From Ruminiclostridium sp. (GTDB lineage: Bacteria > Bacillota_A > Clostridia > Oscillospirales > Ruminococcaceae), in contig JAFZOA010000037.1 of assembly GCA_017550775.1 (NCBI GenBank), positions 1 through 9,376 of the forward strand: DNA of 9,376 bases. Reading direction: 5' to 3'. Numbering within the stretch: the first letter of the stretch is position 1; every line of letters starts with the position of its first letter. Under the pieces are notes generated by a model that was not told where the DNA came from, ran no database searches, and saw nothing but the letters and a program-made list of their open reading frames with translations. A program made the translations under genes and the position numbers. Below are positions 6,897-9,376 of this stretch, in pieces.

Positions 6897-7211
6897 ATGA
6901 AAACAAAAAAGCATGGAAATAACTGGACAGCGTACTATGACCCCGATACAAAGCGGTATTTCTCTGAGATAATGTACACCAGCCGCGAGGGTCGCGAGCA
7001 GTACGATTATGAGATCACGCAGGATATCTACGCTCGGCTCGGTACATTCAGCGATGATATCGACAATGAAAGGCTGATAAAAGAAGCGAAGATGACTTAT
7101 TCATTTGAGAACACAATGTACGGAACTCTCGGACCCGAAAGAACAGTCTGGGACAAGGAAGCCAACAAAGCAATGAGCGAGTGCGTGAAGAAGAACAACG
7201 GCAAGGTATAA
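6897..7211 (+). CDS. Small hypothetical protein
   Basis: The product has 104 residues, is soluble and highly charged, and I do not recognise its family. It begins MKTKKHGNNWTAYYDPDTKR and is rich in Y, D, E and K, with no membrane segment, signal peptide or cysteine cluster (one Cys). ATG 6897 is chosen because a strong GGAGGAG (6884-6890) stands six bases upstream; the frame also opens at ATG 6858, which has no such site. It lies 84 bases after the MATE gene and 51 bases before the kinase-like gene on the same strand with no clear promoter, so it is probably co-transcribed with one or both. The strong ribosome binding site and normal codon use support a real gene. Confidence 0.7.
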   Translation: MKTKKHGNNWTAYYDPDTKRYFSEIMYTSREGREQYDYEITQDIYARLGTFSDDIDNERLIKEAKMTYSFENTMYGTLGPERTVWDKEANKAMSECVKKNNGKV

Positions 7212-7262
7212 CAGAAGGACAAAAATGATATGCGACCCGAAAAAACTATGAAGGAGCGGACT

Positions 7263-7793
7263 ATGAAAATAATTGCTGTCGGAGCGGTAACGGCAGGCGG
7301 AAAAACAACGGTCGTAAACGCTGTCAGGGAACGGCTGCCAAGAGCCGCGTCACTTCACTTTGATGACTATTCGTTTGAGGGAGAAGTCGAGGATTTTTCA
7401 AAATGGATATCGGAGGGTGCAGATGTTCATGTGTGGGAGCTGTCACCGTTAAAAGAGGATATCGAAAGGCTGATAAGCAGCGGTGAATATGATTATCTGC
7501 TTCTGGATTATCCGTTTGCTTACGAGCATCGCATGATAAAAGACTATCTGGATTGCTTCATTTTTATCGACACGCCGCTGGATATTGCGCTTGCAAGAAG
7601 AATTATGAGAGACATGAAAGAAGCTTCGGCAGATGATATCCGTGAGAAAATTGATATATATCTGAAATACGCAAGAATTCTTTATGTAAAGATGCAGGAA
7701 GAGCAGGTGTCGTCAGTCGATCATGTTATCGACGGTTCAAAGAGTCTTAATGAGATCATCAATGAAATAACGGAGATCGTTTTAAGCTGCTGA
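7263..7793 (+). CDS. P-loop kinase-like protein (uridine kinase / nucleoside kinase type)
   Basis: The product has 176 residues. The N-terminal strand and P-loop read MKIIAVGAVTAGGKTTVVNA, with K14-T15-T16 binding phosphate. Aligned with the GGSASGKTT of uridine kinases, the first loop glycine is alanine (A8), with G7 just before it. HFDDYSF (32-38) resembles the substrate-side acidic motif of uridine kinases, YDYLLLDYPF (76-85) is a Walker-B-like strand with D82, and DIALARRIMRD (107-117) is an arginine-rich lid helix. The fold is a nucleoside/nucleotide kinase type; the acceptor substrate is not clear. ATG 7263 is set by AAGGAG (7251-7256) six bases upstream. ATG 7230 in the same frame would add 11 residues before the first beta strand and is less likely. 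It probably shares a transcript with the small gene upstream. Confidence 0.8.
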   Translation: MKIIAVGAVTAGGKTTVVNAVRERLPRAASLHFDDYSFEGEVEDFSKWISEGADVHVWELSPLKEDIERLISSGEYDYLLLDYPFAYEHRMIKDYLDCFIFIDTPLDIALARRIMRDMKEASADDIREKIDIYLKYARILYVKMQEEQVSSVDHVIDGSKSLNEIINEITEIVLSC

Positions 7794-7831
7794 ATGAGAA
7801 TGATCGGTAACAAAAATACGAGGTGACAAAA

Positions 7832-7855
7832 ATGAGTAATGTTGCTGTATATTGA
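7832..7855 (+). other. Seven-codon mini-frame with its own ribosome binding site
   Basis: GAGGTGA (7820-7826) is five bases before an ATG that opens a seven-residue frame, MSNVAVY, ending at TGA 7853-7855. The stop overlaps the -35 hexamer of the next promoter. It may be a leader peptide or the head of a gene cut off by rearrangement. I cannot tell which, and it may be chance. Confidence 0.3.
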
Positions 7856-7880
7856 CTTCTCCGCACGATAATGGTATAAT
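7852..7880 (+). promoter_or_regulatory. Sigma-A promoter of the YhcG/PheT hybrid frame
   Basis: TTGACT (7852-7857) and TATAAT (7875-7880) have a 17-base spacer, with an extended -10 TG at 7872-7873. The transcript would carry a leader of about 85-90 bases before GTG 7974. Confidence 0.8.
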
Positions 7881-7941
7881 GATCTAGGCAGCAATATTAC
7901 GGTTTCGTCGAATACAAGGACAAAATGACATTATGGTAAGG

Positions 7942-7956
7942 TCTGATCGGATCAGA
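7942..7956. promoter_or_regulatory. 15-base perfect palindrome in the leader
   Basis: TCTGATC and GATCAGA flank a single central G. The one-base loop makes an RNA hairpin of full length unlikely, so a protein-binding site on DNA is the better guess. It sits ~60 bases after the promoter and three bases before the ribosome binding site AAGGAGAG (7959-7966). Confidence 0.4.
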
Positions 7957-7973
7957 ATAAGGAGAGAATTGCA

Positions 7974-9376
7974 GTGAAAAATATCATACAAGTCGATGAT
8001 AATTACAAAAAGTGGCTCAGCGAGCTTTCCGACAGGTTCAGATGCTCGCAGATAAAAGCGGCTGTCCGTGTCAACAGCGAAATGCTTCAATTTTACTGGT
8101 CTATCGGCAGAGATATTTCAAGAATGGAGCTCAACGCAAAATACGGTTCTGGCTTTTATAAGAAACTCAGTACTGATTTAAAGGAAATATTCCCTATAGA
8201 CGACGTTATATTCGAGGTTGATAATAAGTCTCTTACCAACCGCCCCGATCTGTGGGGACATTACGGCATGGCCAGAGAGTTCGCCGCTCTCACCGGACGT
8301 AAGCTCCTGGATCTGCCGGTTAAGGACAGCGACTATGTGGGTGACGCCGAGGTGCCTGTAGATATCCGCAATAAGGATCTTGTGTTCAGATATAGCTCGG
8401 TCCGCATTGAGAACATTACAGCGAACGTCAGCCCCATGGAGATGCAGATACGCCTGTATTACTGCGGAATGAGAGCCATCAATCTGCTCGCTGATATCAC
8501 CAACTACATCATGCTTGAGCTCGGACAGCCCATGCATGCATTCAACGGCGATAAGATGAACAAGATCGTCGTAGATACTCCGAGCACGGATATGAAGTTT
8601 ACGACTCTCGACGGACAGGAGAGAGACATCACCACCGATACTCTGATGATCTGGGACGGTGAGGTACCTGTAGGTATCGCCGGTATCATGGGCGGTCTGG
8701 ATTCGGAGATCGTGGATGATACACATTCCGTAATGCTTGAGTCGGCCAACTTTGACGGTGTATCGATCCGTAAGAGTGCTTCACGTATGGCGCTTCGAAC
8801 AGATGCTTCAGCCAGATATGAGAAGACACTGGATCCCGAGATGACATACCTGGCAGTACAGAGATTCATCAGGCTTCTGTATGATGCCGATCCCGGAATG
8901 AAGTGCACGACCAACATCACTGATGTGTATGTCAGGAAGTATCCGGAGCTTACGGTATCATTTGACAAGAAGTTCATAGACAGATATACGGGCATAGATA
9001 TCAGTTCGGATCAGATACAGACCACGCTTACGCTACTCGGATTTGAGACGACCAGGAACGGCGATGAGTTTACATCCAAAGTTCCCTCATGGAGAGCAAC
9101 CAAGGATGTCTCGATGAAGGCCGATATCGTAGAGGAGATCACCCGTATCTACGGATATGACAACTTCGAGATCAAGACTACATTAAGCCCCATCATTCCC
9201 GCCAAGACAACCAGGCGCCGCGCGGAGGAGAATGCGGTTAAGGATCTTCTTGTTAAGTCCTATGCATGCCATGAGATACATACGCGTGTATGGTGTGATC
9301 CCGATGCAATGAGAGACTTAGGGTTGTCTCCCGAAGACAATGTGAAGCTCGTTCAGGCATCCGAAGAAAAAGGAAC
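7974..9376 (+). CDS. Hybrid frame: YhcG/DUF1016 N-terminal segment joined to phenylalanyl-tRNA synthetase beta subunit (3' end outside window)
   Basis: GTG 7974 follows AAGGAGAG by seven bases and opens a frame with no stop to the window end, 467 complete codons. Residues 1-74 resemble the DUF1016 N-terminal domain of YhcG-type PDDEXK nucleases: [20 protein letters not shown] and [18 protein letters not shown]. That domain is normally ~135 residues followed by a nuclease domain, so it is cut short. From residue ~75 the protein is PheT. It shows [20 protein letters not shown] (83-102), GQPMHAF (184-190), GIAGIMGG (234-241) and [14 protein letters not shown] (275-288) of the B3/B4 editing-fold region, then VPSWR (370-374) and [14 protein letters not shown] (384-397) of B5. 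PheT is ~800 residues, and its tRNA-binding N-terminus (~200 residues) is absent. PheT normally pairs with PheS to charge tRNA-Phe. Such a hybrid is not a known family. Codon use shifts at the join, so a chimeric assembly is as likely as a real fusion. Confidence 0.8.
   Translation, partial: MKNIIQVDDNYKKWLSELSDRFRCSQIKAAVRVNSEMLQFYWSIGRDISRMELNAKYGSGFYKKLSTDLKEIFPIDDVIFEVDNKSLTNRPDLWGHYGMAREFAALTGRKLLDLPVKDSDYVGDAEVPVDIRNKDLVFRYSSVRIENITANVSPMEMQIRLYYCGMRAINLLADITNYIMLELGQPMHAFNGDKMNKIVVDTPSTDMKFTTLDGQERDITTDTLMIWDGEVPVGIAGIMGGLDSEIVDDTHSVMLESANFDGVSIRKSASRMALRTDASARYEKTLDPEMTYLAVQRFIRLLYDADPGMKCTTNITDVYVRKYPELTVSFDKKFIDRYTGIDISSDQIQTTLTLLGFETTRNGDEFTSKVPSWRATKDVSMKADIVEEITRIYGYDNFEIKTTLSPIIPAKTTRRRAEENAVKDLLVKSYACHEIHTRVWCDPDAMRDLGLSPEDNVKLVQASEEKG

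Noticed and set aside
8178..8995. Two long minus-strand frames opposite the hybrid gene
   Set aside because: The plus strand carries unmistakable PheT motifs through this whole stretch, so the minus-strand frames are shadows.
1..9376. tRNA, rRNA, CRISPR array, insertion sequence or a coherent new multi-gene defence system
   Set aside because: I searched by eye and found no cloverleaf, spacer-repeat array, transposase or terminal inverted repeats. The defence-type pieces (AbiEii fragment, HTH gene, YhcG N-terminus) are broken and scattered rather than arranged as a system.

Overview
The window looks like an accessory stretch of a low-to-moderate GC Gram-positive genome of class Clostridia (a Ruminococcus/Oscillospiraceae or Lachnospiraceae type of gut bacterium is my best guess). 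The evidence is purine-rich Shine-Dalgarno sites before most genes, near-consensus sigma-A promoters with extended -10 boxes, U-tailed intrinsic terminators, and the families present. It was judged by eye; no database was searched.

Layout. 1-1060: debris of mobile or defence DNA. It holds the end of a cysteine-rich reading frame (possibly GP88-like), joined through a 4-base overlap to an AbiEii/AbiGii-type toxin that has lost its N-terminal catalytic half, and ends in a strong terminator. 1361-1994 (minus strand): a Cro/C1-type helix-turn-helix regulator, probably an antitoxin or autorepressor, with a perfect-spacing promoter and an inverted repeat centred on its -10 box. 1995-2381: an AT-rich gap with an orphan terminator and the promoter of the next gene. 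2382-7793 (plus strand): a run of ordinary accessory genes: an MBL-fold metallo-hydrolase, an acyltransferase-3 membrane protein, an alpha/beta hydrolase, a MATE efflux transporter, a small unknown protein, and a P-loop kinase-like protein. Most have their own promoter, so this is not one operon. 7852 to the end: a promoter, a palindromic leader and a long open frame running off the window.

The most remarkable object is that last frame (7974 to the end, 467 codons visible). Its first ~74 residues look like the N-terminal domain of YhcG/DUF1016 PDDEXK-nuclease proteins. From residue ~75 it is unmistakably phenylalanyl-tRNA synthetase beta subunit (PheT), entered in mid-protein with the tRNA-binding N-terminus missing. 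The frame is intact across the join, and alanine and isoleucine codon use changes at the join. Either a real rearrangement produced a hybrid gene, or two genomes were joined during metagenome assembly. I consider the assembly artefact at least as likely, and this should be settled before any biological reading.

A second pattern is a pair of ~80-base imperfect repeats (near 1215-1290 and 5288-5370). Each is built round a hairpin with a nearly identical loop and a stem that differs by compensated base pairs. I see no coherent new multi-gene system. The toxin/regulator pieces on the left look like remnants, and the middle genes have no obvious joint function.
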